A stretch of 64,000 bases of DNA from Chitinophaga rhizophila (GCF_019492185.1 NZ_JAICCF010000004.1:496001-560000), one strand, 5' to 3'; shown: positions 18,607-28,059, numbered from the stretch's first letter. Numbers and translations: made by a program. Notes: generated by a model from the sequence alone, not told the origin.

Positions 18607-19371
18607 ATGGCAAAACAACAATCACTGATCATCTTTACCGGCAGACTCGGTAACCAGATCGGTTATAACCGGAAAGGCAAATATTTCTTACGTAGCCGGT
18701 CCAACGGTATTCAGCAAACTGCCGCCAGCAGAAAGGCGGCGTTGCGTTTCGGAAGAGCAAGCAGGAAGGGCGCGCTGATACGTAATGCAGTATATAATGC
18801 GTTGGACATACCCTGTGACGGGGCACATGTCAACCGGCTGAATAAGTGCCTGATTCCGGCAGCAGGCGCTGATATTAACCAGACAAAAGGCTTCCGCTTC
18901 AACCAGGATGCAGGAACCGGGCAGTTCTTTCAACTTGCACCGACAGTAACCCGTGATGGCCGGATCAGCATCGCGCCACAGCATCTGCCGGCTATCAAAG
19001 GCATTACCGGGCTGGAAGTGAAGATCATTGCTGTGAGGATACATTGTGCCGCACATGTTACGACCGGCGTACAGACGACGACCTTGTTTCTTCAGCCGGG
19101 AGCAGGCTTTGAGGGAACGTCTTTTTCTGTGCAGGTACCTGGCAATGGCAAGCTGTTGGTCATACTTCAGATAAGGGCCTTACAAAGCGGCATAGCAGTG
19201 CTAAACAGCAGGTACCTGGCAGCAGATATCATCGGTGTACTGGATACACCTGTTGTACTGCCAGCAATACAGGATACAAACTATCTTCCAGCACCGGCAT
19301 ACGGGGTACCGGTGGCAGTAGCTGTACCGGCTGACAAGGATATGCCGGTAACAGTTATCCAGCGGGAATAA
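18607..19371 (+). CDS. Hypothetical protein with GxLGNQIGYNRKGKYFLRS motif (weakly DUF6266-like)
   Basis: This is a 254-residue protein with no signal peptide or membrane segment. The N-terminus, GRLGNQIGYNRKGKYFLRSRSNGIQQT followed by SRKAALRFGRASRKGALIRNA, resembles the start of DUF6266-type proteins (G-x-x-G-x-x-V-G-x-x-W-K-G-x-x-Y-x-R-S). These are common and often multicopy in Chitinophaga-like genomes and have no known role. The rest is beta-rich with hydrophobic strands. The start is supported by a -7 box 22 bases upstream. The family link is weak. Confidence 0.6.
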   Translation: MAKQQSLIIFTGRLGNQIGYNRKGKYFLRSRSNGIQQTAASRKAALRFGRASRKGALIRNAVYNALDIPCDGAHVNRLNKCLIPAAGADINQTKGFRFNQDAGTGQFFQLAPTVTRDGRISIAPQHLPAIKGITGLEVKIIAVRIHCAAHVTTGVQTTTLFLQPGAGFEGTSFSVQVPGNGKLLVILQIRALQSGIAVLNSRYLAADIIGVLDTPVVLPAIQDTNYLPAPAYGVPVAVAVPADKDMPVTVIQRE

Positions 19372-19627
19372 CCGGCTCAGTGCCTGCAAACTGTATCCTG
19401 GTAAGTATCAATATCCATTAAACACTGACATACGGTATCGGCTGTCCACACAGCCCACCCGCTTAACGCCGCCACTCCTGAGCGCGGCTATACCTGTATG
19501 TACAATAGTAACTTACCCATAACTACGCCGAGGTTCACCATCCGCTAAGACATCTCCGCCACAAGTCCACCTTTTCTTCTCCCTGGCTATAGCCAGATAA
19601 GGGGCTTTCCCTGAGCCGGCAAGCTAT

Positions 19628-20011
19628 CTATGCCTCCACTACCTTGTCCCAGTCAACAAAGCTATTCAGGTCGTTACTGAAGAGAGACCTATCACCATGA
19701 AACAGGAAGACGTGTGCGTATGCCTGCAGCTGGAATCCGTTCTGCTCATCAACTACATAATAGCAGGTTCCAAAATGTTCATCCGGCATCTGCCCCACCC
19801 GCAGATCTATTCCCTGGATATCAAACGGCCCGTTCATATGCCGTACGCCGCCCAGCATGATATATGTTTCTACCGGGTCTTTAATGTCTTTCCATACACG
19901 GATACACAGGCGGCGGAAGGTGGTGCTGAACAGCCAGATCATGGCCTCGCCTCCCTTACATTGCTGTAAGTGTTCATTGATTCGATCAATGTCTTTGATG
20001 ATAGTTACCAT
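19628..20011 (-). CDS. Hypothetical small cytoplasmic protein
   Basis: This protein has 127 residues from the ATG at 20011. An open frame extends to 20191, but that part overlaps the MFS gene and is not protein-like, so the inner start (MVTIIKDIDRINEHLQQCKGG) was chosen. It is acidic and aromatic (FRRLCIRVWKDIKDPVETYIMLGG), has no signal peptide or recognised domain, and ends WDKVVEA. The start lies 52 bases after the MFS stop, so the two may be co-transcribed. Function unknown. Confidence 0.6.
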   Translation of the reverse strand: MVTIIKDIDRINEHLQQCKGGEAMIWLFSTTFRRLCIRVWKDIKDPVETYIMLGGVRHMNGPFDIQGIDLRVGQMPDEHFGTCYYVVDEQNGFQLQAYAHVFLFHGDRSLFSNDLNSFVDWDKVVEA

Positions 20012-20063
20012 AAGATGAAAAATAGGCGATTCATCTTTCTTTGTCAATATGCTTAACATTAAC

Positions 20064-21296
20064 TTAAACAACCCTGGATGGCTTTCCGGCCCTGAATACC
20101 AGTATACCACCTGCCAGTACAAGTCCCAGCAAAGCAGCAATAAAGAGTGGCCATCCCCAGCCGGTGAGTATGACACCGGTACCGGTACCAATAAACGAAG
20201 AACCTGCGTAGTAGAACAGCCAGTATAGGGAGGTGGCCGTACTCTTTCCCTCCCTGGCCTCCTGCGATATCAGGCGGCTGGCCAGCGTATGTGTAGCGAA
20301 GAAACTGAAAGTGAAGATCCCTAAGCCGGCAGCGATACCCGGCAACTGTGGTATCAACATTAATAGTAAGCCGGCCGCCATCACGGGGATAAATGCCCGG
20401 ATAAGTTTTGCCGGTGGTATTCTGTCAGATACCCGTCCCGCAAACATGGTACCCAGCACGCCAATGGTGTACATCAGAAAGATGCCGGCAATGACGTAGT
20501 GAGGAAGTGAAAACGGTGGACTTTCCAGCCGGAAGCCGGTATAATTATACACGCTGACAAAACATCCCATCAGCAGCGAAGCGGCAAAGTAGATCAGTAC
20601 CATAACAGGCTGCCGGAAAAAACTGCTCATTTGCTGCCATTTCTGTCCGACGTTGACGGGCAAAGCTACAAAGTGCTTCGAGGCGGGCAGCCGTTTTATA
20701 AAAAACAATCCCAGTATCAGACTGGAAGTACCTATAAATGCCGCTGCCCAGCGCCAGTCTGCCCAACCTGCAATTAACATCACCACAATACGGCCTGCCA
20801 TGCCGCCAATGGCATTTCCGCTGAGATACAGACTAATAGCCAGGCCCAGTGAAGCGCCGTCTACCTCTTCTGAAAGATATGCCAGTGCAACGGCGGTTAC
20901 ACCTGATAATAGTGCTCCTTTTACAAAGTTAACGGCTATCAGCAACTCAAACTGATGAATGAATACAGATAACAACGTCAATACTGCGGAAGCCAGCATG
21001 GCAAAACCCATCAGGTGCTTGCGGGGAATGGCATCGGCTTTAAAAGAGAAAATAAACAATCCTGCGGCCATGCCCATGGTAGATGCAGACACTGCCCAGC
21101 TGCTATGTGCGGGCGTTACGCCAAATTCTTTGCATAGTAAGGGCAATACTGGCTGGAAAAGATATAACTGGGCAAAAACAGAAAGCCCGGAAAGAAAGAT
21201 GCTGTTTTTGATACGGCGGAAACGAACGCTTCCCCTGGCCGCTTTGTTAATTGTCGGTGTCACTGTTGTCGATGCCTTTGCTGATGATCCATTCAC
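20064..21296 (-). CDS. MFS transporter (YnfM-like)
   Basis: This 410-residue protein has twelve hydrophobic segments. The pattern FAQLYLFQPVLPLLCKEFGVTPAHSSWAVSASTMGMAAGLFIFSFKADAIPRK covers the first two membrane segments and the loop motif of major facilitator exporters of the YnfM/Bcr-like type. The matching second-half loop motif is MFAGRVSDRIPPAKL. It likely exports a small organic compound or drug by proton exchange. It is divergent from the rhamnosidase gene; the spacer contains a 10-base palindrome TAATGCATTA at 21350-21359. Confidence 0.85.
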   Translation of the reverse strand: MNGSSAKASTTVTPTINKAARGSVRFRRIKNSIFLSGLSVFAQLYLFQPVLPLLCKEFGVTPAHSSWAVSASTMGMAAGLFIFSFKADAIPRKHLMGFAMLASAVLTLLSVFIHQFELLIAVNFVKGALLSGVTAVALAYLSEEVDGASLGLAISLYLSGNAIGGMAGRIVVMLIAGWADWRWAAAFIGTSSLILGLFFIKRLPASKHFVALPVNVGQKWQQMSSFFRQPVMVLIYFAASLLMGCFVSVYNYTGFRLESPPFSLPHYVIAGIFLMYTIGVLGTMFAGRVSDRIPPAKLIRAFIPVMAAGLLLMLIPQLPGIAAGLGIFTFSFFATHTLASRLISQEAREGKSTATSLYWLFYYAGSSFIGTGTGVILTGWGWPLFIAALLGLVLAGGILVFRAGKPSRVV

Positions 21297-21524
21297 CCTG
21301 CAAAGGTCCGCACATTAAGGGAATTTAAAAATGATATTTTCCGGCATTTTAATGCATTATCATCAGGAAACAGTGTTTGGTGTGCCGGCAACAATTCGGT
21401 GACCACCGCCGGCAGGAACTGCACACCGGATATACAGCATGCGTCATTAGGACAGTACAGGACAGTTAACGGAAGACTTTTTTTATATTCAGCCATTCAT
21501 ATAGCAAACTACAAACTCCACGTC

Positions 21525-24254
21525 ATGAAGAAATCAGGTCTCATCAGCTTTCTATGCTGCCTTTTATTAATGGATGCCATCAGTCAGACCCGGGTGGGGT
21601 CGCTCCTTTGTGAAAACCGTGTCAATCCAGAGGGGGTTGATGTACCACACCCCGTATTCAGCTGGCAACTGAGCGGCGACCGCAGAAACATCCGTCAGTC
21701 AGCATATGAGGTGCGGGTCGGCAATACCCCGCAGACGCTTAGCCAGGGAAAGCAACTGGTCTGGCAAAGCGGCAAGGTATCCTCTGATCAGTCAGTACAT
21801 ATCCCTTACAACGGCAATGCGTTGTTGTCAGGCAGCAAATATTACTGGCAGGTAAGAATATGGGATGATAATGGCAAGGCGTCTGCATGGAGCACGCCGG
21901 CCAGCTGGCAGATGGCATTGTTACAACCGGCAGACTGGAAAGCCAGCTGGATAGAACCAGGATTTGCCCCGGACAGTGTACACAGACCGAGCCCGTTATT
22001 CCGTAAAACCTTTCAGACTTCCCGGAAGATAGCATCAGCAACCGCCTATATTACCTCCCGTGGCCTTTACGAGGCCCATATAAACGGGAAACGTGTGGGT
22101 GATGCCTACCTCACGCCCGGATGGACAAGTTACCGTAAAAGGCTGCAATATCAGCAATATGATGTAACTGACCTGCTACGTCAGGGCGACAATGCTATCG
22201 GCGTTACATTGGGCGTAGGCTGGTATGCCGGTTACCTGGCCTGGCAGGATAGTAAAAATCACTTCGGTTCCAGGATCGGACTGCTCTTCCAGCTGAACAT
22301 CCGCTACACCGACGGCAGTGAGGAAGTGATCACCTCGGATAACAGCTGGAAATCTTCCCTCGGCAGCATCCGCTATTCCGAGATCTATCATGGAGAAACC
22401 GTTGACGCCAGACAGGAAAAGCCGGGATGGAATAATACCGGATATAATGACAGCGGGTGGTCAGGCGTACAACTCAGCGCAGATACCAGCAAAGCAAACC
22501 TGATTGCTACGATCAATGAGCCTGTCAGGAAACATGAAACGTTTAAGCCAGTGAAGATCTTCACGACACCCGCCGGAGAGAAAGTGATGGATTTCGGACA
22601 GAACCTCGTGGGATGGGTGCATGTGCGCGTGCAGGGGAAAGCAGGAGACAGTATTGTGCTGCAACATGCCGAAGTGCTGGATAAAGCAGGCAACTTCTAT
22701 ACAGAAAACCTGCGTGTGGCCAGGCAGCGGAACGTGTACATCTTCAAAGGAGATGGTGTGGAACAGTTCGAGCCGCACTTCACCTTTCAGGGCTTCCGGT
22801 TTGTGAAGATCACCGGCTTCACAGGTGAACTGACACCGGAAAACTTTACCGCATACGCCCTCTATTCAGACATGCCGGTGACCGGTAACTTCAGCAGCTC
22901 GCATCCGCTGCTTAACCAGTTGCAGCATAATATACAATGGGGACAAAGGGGTAATTTCCTGGATGTACCAACTGATTGTCCGCAACGTGATGAGCGCCTG
23001 GGATGGACAGGCGACGCACAGGCATTTTCGAGAACAGCCGCCTACAACTTCCAGGTCAATAACTTCTTTGCCAAATGGATGAAGGATGTGGCGGCAGACC
23101 AGCGTGCAGATGGCAGTGTACCATTTGTAGTACCCAATGTACTGGGCGATGGATCGATGGGCTCCGCGGGATGGGCGGACGCAGCGACAATCATACCCTG
23201 GAACATGTATCTGGCCTATGCAGATAAACGTATGCTGGAACAACAGTATCCGAGTATGAAAGCATGGGTGGAATACATGCATAAAAACAGCAAAGAAGAC
23301 CTGTGGAATACCGGCTTTCACTTCGGAGACTGGCTGTTTTACCGTCCGGAGGACGACAACGATGGCCGGGCAGCGATTACAGATAAATACCTGATCGCAC
23401 AGTGCTTTTACGCACATTCTACCCAGCTGCTGATCAATGCTGCCAAAGTACTGGGCAACACTGCCGATGCAGACACCTATAGTCATCTGCTGGAACGTAT
23501 CAAAGCGGCATTTGTGAAAGAATATATGACGCCTGGCGGCAGATTGGTATCCAGCTCCCAAACAGCCTACGTGCTGGCTTTACAGTTTGACATGCTACCG
23601 GAGCAATTGCGGGAGCAGGCAGCAGCCCGCCTCGCAGAGAACATCCGCAGTTACGACAATCACCTGACCACCGGCTTCCTGGGTACGCCTTACCTTTGTC
23701 ATGTACTGAGTCGCTTTGGCTACCAGGACCTGGCCTACACCTTGCTGTTGCAGGAAAGCTACCCTTCCTGGCTGTACCCGGTGAAGATGGGCGCTACCAC
23801 CATCTGGGAAAGATGGAACGGCGAAAAGCCTGATCATACTTTTGCCACACCAGGCATGAACTCTTTTAACCACTATGCTTATGGCGCTATCGGGGACTGG
23901 ATGTACCGGATAATGGTTGGCATTGACACCCGGGAAGATGCACCCGGTTATAAACACATTGTTATCAAGCCGAATCCTGGCGGTAATTTAACACAGGCAA
24001 CGGGTAATCTGCAAACCTACTACGGCAACATCCGGTCATCCTGGAAACTGGAGAACGGTCAGCTGTTGCTGGAAGTAGATATTCCTGCTAATACAGCAGC
24101 AACAGTATACATACCGGTGAAAGAGGGCGGCACGGTGACCGAGGGTGGTAAGCCGGTGGGCGAACAGCGTGATATCAGTGCCGTAGGGACAGAGAAAGGG
24201 TTTGCAGTGGTGAAAGTCGGATCAGGGAAGTATCGATTTGCTACAGCTAAATAA
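21525..24254 (+). CDS. Alpha-L-rhamnosidase, GH78
   Basis: This protein has 909 residues from the ATG at 21525, which starts the signal peptide (MKKSGLISFLCCLLLMDAISQ); the open frame runs 42 codons further upstream without protein-like sequence. Domains in order are a fibronectin-like N-terminal domain (ENRVNPEGVDVPHPVFSWQLSG), a rhamnosidase N domain with YITSRGLYEAHINGKRVGD, a concanavalin-like domain (TTPAGEKVMDFGQNLVGWVHV), and an (alpha/alpha)6 catalytic barrel with DVPTDCPQRDERLGWTGDAQ and FHFGDWL, the acidic active-site region. A C-terminal beta domain follows. It removes terminal L-rhamnose from plant glycans such as pectin, outside the cytoplasm. It stands alone between a divergent exporter and a terminator. 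Confidence 0.93.
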   Translation: MKKSGLISFLCCLLLMDAISQTRVGSLLCENRVNPEGVDVPHPVFSWQLSGDRRNIRQSAYEVRVGNTPQTLSQGKQLVWQSGKVSSDQSVHIPYNGNALLSGSKYYWQVRIWDDNGKASAWSTPASWQMALLQPADWKASWIEPGFAPDSVHRPSPLFRKTFQTSRKIASATAYITSRGLYEAHINGKRVGDAYLTPGWTSYRKRLQYQQYDVTDLLRQGDNAIGVTLGVGWYAGYLAWQDSKNHFGSRIGLLFQLNIRYTDGSEEVITSDNSWKSSLGSIRYSEIYHGETVDARQEKPGWNNTGYNDSGWSGVQLSADTSKANLIATINEPVRKHETFKPVKIFTTPAGEKVMDFGQNLVGWVHVRVQGKAGDSIVLQHAEVLDKAGNFYTENLRVARQRNVYIFKGDGVEQFEPHFTFQGFRFVKITGFTGELTPENFTAYALYSDMPVTGNFSSSHPLLNQLQHNIQWGQRGNFLDVPTDCPQRDERLGWTGDAQAFSRTAAYNFQVNNFFAKWMKDVAADQRADGSVPFVVPNVLGDGSMGSAGWADAATIIPWNMYLAYADKRMLEQQYPSMKAWVEYMHKNSKEDLWNTGFHFGDWLFYRPEDDNDGRAAITDKYLIAQCFYAHSTQLLINAAKVLGNTADADTYSHLLERIKAAFVKEYMTPGGRLVSSSQTAYVLALQFDMLPEQLREQAAARLAENIRSYDNHLTTGFLGTPYLCHVLSRFGYQDLAYTLLLQESYPSWLYPVKMGATTIWERWNGEKPDHTFATPGMNSFNHYAYGAIGDWMYRIMVGIDTREDAPGYKHIVIKPNPGGNLTQATGNLQTYYGNIRSSWKLENGQLLLEVDIPANTAATVYIPVKEGGTVTEGGKPVGEQRDISAVGTEKGFAVVKVGSGKYRFATAK

Positions 24255-24262
24255 ATGTTCAG

Positions 24263-24290
24263 GCCCGGCAGAAAAACCGGGCTTTTTTTT
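24263..24290 (+). terminator. Rho-independent terminator
   Basis: The stem GCCCGG / CCGGGC has an 8-base loop and is followed by eight T residues, starting 8 bases after the rhamnosidase stop. Confidence 0.9.
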
Positions 24291-24595
24291 ACTCCACTAC
24301 AATCTGTATGTGATGTAAATAAACTCCTGTTATGGTCTGGTCAGAAACGAGCGCTTACAGGTTCAGCCCTTTCCAGAACAGTAGTACAGATACGCCCATC
24401 TGCAGATAAGGTACAGGGTCAATTCTGTTATTGATGAAGTAGTTCGTCGGCTTGGCATTGTTTTCCAGTATCCTTCTTATCCAACTAAAGGCATCACCAT
24501 ACACAACTATCCTACAGGATAGCGCTGATGGCATCGTAGGTATAGTTAATATTTCCGATATTGGGCCATTGTTCAAGCGTAAGATATCCGGCCAT
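24291..24595. other. Spacer before Crp/Fnr gene
   Basis: No convincing gene is seen. The Crp/Fnr frame is open upstream to 24452, but that part does not look like protein of the family. No recognisable promoter box or operator was found. Confidence 0.4.
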
Positions 24596-25180
24596 ATGTA
24601 CGATGTATACTTCGGGCGATTCAACGAGAAAGTTATCCTGACCGATGAGGAGATGGAAATCATCAAAGCGCACTTAGTGCCAAAGACGCTTCGTAAGAAG
24701 GAGGTACTGTTGCATGAAGGCGAAATATGCAGGCAGATTGCCTTTGTAGAAAAGGGTGCCCTGCGGATGTATCTACAGGAAGAGAGTGGTCATCAACGCA
24801 TCACACAATTTGCCGTTGAAGGCTGGACGATTTCAGATCTCTTCAGCTTCCTGACCGGAGAACCCGCTACACAGACAATCGATGCTTTGGAAGATACAAC
24901 AGTACTGCTGATGAGTAAGGATGCACACGAAGCACTGCTTAAACAAATGGGAAAGTATGAAACTTACGTGCGTATGCTGATAACGAATGCCTATATCGCG
25001 CTACAGAAAAGATTTACCGCCTCATTCCGGCTGCCGCTTGAAGAACAGTACCAGCAGTTTGTAGGGACGTATCCGCAGATTGCCAACCGGGTACCGCAGC
25101 ATATGATAGCATCGTATATGGGGCTTACACCAGCCACATTGAGCCGACTGCGTCGGCGTATAGCACTGCGGAAACAGTAA
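24596..25180 (+). CDS. Crp/Fnr family transcriptional regulator
   Basis: This protein has 194 residues from the ATG at 24596 (MYDVYFGRFNEKVILTDEEME), chosen because the family's cyclic-nucleotide-binding fold begins there. VLLHEGEICRQIAFVEKGALRMYLQEESG and FAVEGWTISDLFSFLTGEPA form the sensor beta-roll. The C-terminal helix-turn-helix is QHMIASYMGLTPATLSRLRRRI. This Bacteroidota subgroup usually lacks the arginine/serine pair that binds cAMP, and I do not see a classic binding cassette here. Targets are unknown; no adjacent operon is suggested. Confidence 0.85.
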   Translation: MYDVYFGRFNEKVILTDEEMEIIKAHLVPKTLRKKEVLLHEGEICRQIAFVEKGALRMYLQEESGHQRITQFAVEGWTISDLFSFLTGEPATQTIDALEDTTVLLMSKDAHEALLKQMGKYETYVRMLITNAYIALQKRFTASFRLPLEEQYQQFVGTYPQIANRVPQHMIASYMGLTPATLSRLRRRIALRKQ

Positions 25181-25217
25181 GGTTGGCCATTCCTGATAAG
25201 GAAATGACCAGGCGGTA

Positions 25218-25826
25218 TTAAGATCCGGCGGAAGATGGCCTCAGCGTATTCAGATAATTTTTGAGTTCTTTCAGGTAAGGCAGGTATGCCTGCTGGGTAT
25301 TTTCCAGCTTACCCAGGTTACGGATGCCCCAGTAACCGGAAACTACAAAGACAGTTACCTGCTTTGCATTGACGTCAACCCTTACAAATCCCTGCTTTTT
25401 ACCAGCTTCAATATTGGCAGTCATGACCTTCATCCACTGCTGCGCCAGTTCCCTGAGCACCTTGCTGAAGTCTGCATTCCAGGGAGCCATCTCCTGCGTG
25501 AAGTTAGCTGCCGGACAACCATGTTCAACTTTCAGGAACTCGTCTTTCATCAGCAGATGATACATGAGATTGTATATGGCAGTCAGGGGATCCTGATCCC
25601 GCTGTAATGGGTCGATAAAGCTGTTACTGATAGTGGGCTTTAGTATCTCGTTGATGATGGCAATTCCCATTTCATCTTTATTTTTAAAGTGGTAGTAGAA
25701 TGCCCCTTTTGTTACCTGCGTAGTAGCGATGATATCATCGATACTGGTAGTTTTATACCCCTTGATATAGATCAGTTCAAACGCCTTGCGTAGGATGTCT
25801 AACCTTGTTGCTTCCGATTTTTTCAT
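25218..25826 (-). CDS. TetR/AcrR family regulator
   Basis: This protein has 202 residues from the ATG at 25826. A longer frame to 25889 would run through the operator and was rejected. The DNA-binding part is ATRLDILRKAFELIYIKGYKTTSIDDIIATTQVTKGAFYYHFKNKDE (about 4-52), a standard TetR helix-turn-helix. The rest is the helical ligand domain. An operator-like inverted repeat directly before its start matches one in front of the cytochrome operon at 27889, so the protein probably represses itself and that operon. The ligand is unknown. Confidence 0.92.
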   Translation of the reverse strand: MKKSEATRLDILRKAFELIYIKGYKTTSIDDIIATTQVTKGAFYYHFKNKDEMGIAIINEILKPTISNSFIDPLQRDQDPLTAIYNLMYHLLMKDEFLKVEHGCPAANFTQEMAPWNADFSKVLRELAQQWMKVMTANIEAGKKQGFVRVDVNAKQVTVFVVSGYWGIRNLGKLENTQQAYLPYLKELKNYLNTLRPSSAGS

Positions 25827-25829
25827 AAA

Positions 25830-25847
25830 AGATACCATTGGGTATGT
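25830..25847. promoter_or_regulatory. TetR-type operator before tetR gene
   Basis: The half sites GATAC and GTATG are separated by 6 bases, 4 bases upstream of the tetR ATG. Spacing and right half are the same as in the operator at 27924-27947, which suggests autoregulation. The area 25850-26079 has short open frames on both strands but no supported gene. Confidence 0.6.
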
Positions 25848-26079
25848 CCGGCAAAGAAAATGTAATTCACTGAATCCGGCAATTTCCATGCAGAAAGTGA
25901 GCAGGCTATGCTATCAGACACCGGCTGCCAAGTAATTGAGCTGGTGTATGGCAAACCGGCCGAGGCAGTATCTGTCAGGTGTTTGTCTTCGCCACCCGGA
26001 ACATCGAAGAGCATGCAGGATAGTGTAGGCAATGCACCCGTCGATTTTACCTGGCAGGGAGCATAGCAATCCAGGCAGT

Positions 26080-27060
26080 CTATGGCAAACTCGTAATATA
26101 CTGTTTTATCAGCCGGACGCCTTCTTCGTCTAATACGGTCGTACCGGTTTTGGGCATATGGTACGCTCCCATTACACTCATCCTGACCAATATATGTTGC
26201 TTGTTATACCCAATACCGGTTTCCCCATCCTGTGCGGTGTATAGCAGATTTAAGGAAGCGTTACCGGCGGCACCACCGGGCTGATGGCAATGAGCGCAGT
26301 TCATCTGCAGGTAAGCCCTGGCTCTTGCTGCTATGGGTAATGAGGTATCGTGATAGTCAGGGAGTGTAGTAATGGAGGAAATGGCTGACTGCTGTACTAT
26401 CTGCTGTTGCATCAGGTAGGTAAGCTGGTTCAGTGAGCCCCCTTTCCTGGTAACAGAGATGTTCAGGTGCTGTGCCGTGGGACCTATAGGCGTGAGCGCA
26501 TCACCTGACCGGTGGCAGCCGGCGCAGTCTTTACCGGCCGGAACCTGATAGGCGATTGTCTGTTTATTGCCGGCAGCGTTCTGAAAAGTGACAGGTACGA
26601 CTGCGCCGTCAGTCAGCAGGTTAGCTTCCGTCTGCGTAGTATCCCACCGATAAGTGGCAGCGTTCCATTGGCCGTCTTTAAATATCAGCAACCGGGTTTC
26701 GATGATCTCCCGGCGGCCGGCACCTGCTTTTGAATAATAGAAGGTTTTGGCCAGTATAGTGCCCTCTGGGAATACAGGCAGCCCGTTACCAGCCAATACG
26801 ATGGTTTGTCCGGCAGGCACCTTCACCAACCGCTGCTTCTCTGCATAGTCGGTGAATAGTGCCGAGGCGATGTCCAGCACTTCTACGCCGGCAGCGGGCT
26901 GCAATGTATACATATCCCCCTCGAAAAGCCTGTATGCGGACAGTTTGTCGGCAAATACCATATTATTGGTAACAGGTAGCGGCGCAGTGTTGCACGATGT
27001 GGTATACAGACCTATAGTCAATAGCAATAGGGCGGCCAGGAAGTGCTTAGTGGATGTCAC
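26080..27060 (-). CDS. SO2930-like diheme c-type cytochrome lipoprotein
   Basis: This 326-residue exported lipoprotein has a lipobox at TTSC (Cys23). Two haem-binding CXXCH motifs, CAGCH at 179-183 and CAHCH at 255-259, mark a diheme cytochrome c. The long N-terminal part (LSAYRLFEGDMYTLQPAAGVEVLDIASALFTDYAEKQRLVKVP, PVFPEGTILAKTFYYS) is typical of the SO2930/HNE_0200 family. It is an electron carrier or oxidoreductase on the outer face of the membrane, with unknown partner. It is the last gene of a three-gene operon, 11 bases after the DUF3817 gene, likely under the TetR regulator. Confidence 0.85.
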   Translation of the reverse strand: MTSTKHFLAALLLLTIGLYTTSCNTAPLPVTNNMVFADKLSAYRLFEGDMYTLQPAAGVEVLDIASALFTDYAEKQRLVKVPAGQTIVLAGNGLPVFPEGTILAKTFYYSKAGAGRREIIETRLLIFKDGQWNAATYRWDTTQTEANLLTDGAVVPVTFQNAAGNKQTIAYQVPAGKDCAGCHRSGDALTPIGPTAQHLNISVTRKGGSLNQLTYLMQQQIVQQSAISSITTLPDYHDTSLPIAARARAYLQMNCAHCHQPGGAAGNASLNLLYTAQDGETGIGYNKQHILVRMSVMGAYHMPKTGTTVLDEEGVRLIKQYITSLP

Positions 27061-27071
27061 AGCGCGTATAC

Positions 27072-27413
27072 TTAACTGTTATTACCGTTACGTCCTTTTT
27101 CACTGACGAATGTTGCCGGCTTCAGTACGTATTTATCAATATAGAAAGTGCCAAACGGTATCATGCAGGCCAGTAATACTTTCCAGGTAGTCTGGAAGAA
27201 CTTCCAGTTGTAAGTGACAGCGACACTTAAGGTAACAAGGACAAATAATGTAAATAGCAGGCCGTGCACCATTCCCACCATTTTTACCATGGCTGGCTCT
27301 CCGGCCCAATATTTCAGTGGCATAGCAATGAAGATCAGTATGATCAGGGACACCCCTTCCAGGAATCCGATAACCCGCAGCCGCCCGATAGGCGTTTTAA
27401 GTAGATGTAGCAT
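27072..27413 (-). CDS. DUF3817 membrane protein
   Basis: This protein has 113 residues from the ATG at 27413 (MLHLLKTPIGRLRVIGFLEGVSL); the frame is open upstream into the preceding gene but is not family-like there. Three membrane segments are seen, with PLKYWAGEPAMVKMVGMVHGLLF in the middle, the signature of DUF3817, an integral membrane domain found alone or in MFS-like proteins. It is flanked closely by the 154-residue membrane protein (11 bases) and the diheme cytochrome (11 bases), all in one operon. Molecular role unknown. Confidence 0.8.
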   Translation of the reverse strand: MLHLLKTPIGRLRVIGFLEGVSLIILIFIAMPLKYWAGEPAMVKMVGMVHGLLFTLFVLVTLSVAVTYNWKFFQTTWKVLLACMIPFGTFYIDKYVLKPATFVSEKGRNGNNS

Positions 27414-27424
27414 AATATGTATGA

Positions 27425-27889
27425 TTAAAAGAATCTGAAGTAAGGGCGGTGAGCGAATGGTGAAAATGGCCACGGTATAGCTACCAGGATAATCAGCAGC
27501 GCAAGGCTAAACCAGATAAGAATGGTTCGGAATTTCAGGCCGGCAGTCTCTATACGTTTCGCCCTGGCAGATCCGATAGTGATCAGTACAACCGCCACTA
27601 CCATCAGTAGCAGGTGTATCAGGCGAAAGAAGGTGTGCTCACTTACGAGGCTGTGGCCTTCTGCTTCAATGACGTTATATTTAACAACAGGACTGATCAT
27701 ATAGAGGCTAAGACCGAGCATCAGTTGTATGTGCGCAATAGTAGCGGTAATATGTCTGACACTATTGTTAAAACGGCTGAACTGCCTGCCGGACCGGTAA
27801 CCTTCCCATGCCATCCATATACCATAGATAAGGCTTGTCAGTACAAGCCACCTGGTGATGGAATGTAATGTTAAAAGTGTGTGATGCAT
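27425..27889 (-). CDS. Four-helix membrane protein (cytochrome-b-like, hypothetical)
   Basis: This 154-residue protein has four hydrophobic segments and conserved-looking histidines (HHTLLTLHSITRWL at the start, HITATIAHIQLMLG, RLIHLLLM). Spaced histidines in adjacent helices resemble b-type haem ligands, and similar Bacteroidota proteins are often named cytochrome B, but that is not proven. It is the first gene of the operon that ends with a diheme cytochrome c, which would fit a small membrane electron-transfer module. A TetR-type operator lies 35-58 bases upstream. Confidence 0.6.
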   Translation of the reverse strand: MHHTLLTLHSITRWLVLTSLIYGIWMAWEGYRSGRQFSRFNNSVRHITATIAHIQLMLGLSLYMISPVVKYNVIEAEGHSLVSEHTFFRLIHLLLMVVAVVLITIGSARAKRIETAGLKFRTILIWFSLALLIILVAIPWPFSPFAHRPYFRFF

Positions 27890-27923
27890 TATAAACTGGT
27901 TCTACGGTGTAAAGATAATTACA

Positions 27924-27947
27924 AAACATACTAGTTGGTATGTTTTT
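27924..27947. promoter_or_regulatory. TetR-type operator before membrane/cytochrome operon
   Basis: A perfect inverted repeat AAAACATAC-TAGTTG-GTATGTTTT (9-base arms, 6-base spacer) lies 35 bases upstream of the ATG at 27889. The same core geometry stands in front of the tetR gene at 25830-25847. Confidence 0.7.
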
Positions 27948-28059
27948 AAAAGAAACCCTGTTTCGTGTAATTGTTGGGTAAGACCTGTGATGGGAGGAAT
28001 AGCCCGGTGGGCAGATGTTTAGTGCAGGCTGTGGCAGGTGTGATCAGGTGTAAAAGAAA

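Noticed and set aside
22866..23561. 231-codon minus-strand frame inside the rhamnosidase gene
   Set aside because: It lies within the catalytic domain of GH78 and its product matches nothing.
25823..26066. Open frames on both strands between tetR and the cytochrome gene (plus strand 25864-26066, minus strand 25823-26032)
   Set aside because: Both have somewhat gene-like codons, but neither is recognised, and the minus-strand one overlaps the operator and tetR start. They may be decayed sequence.
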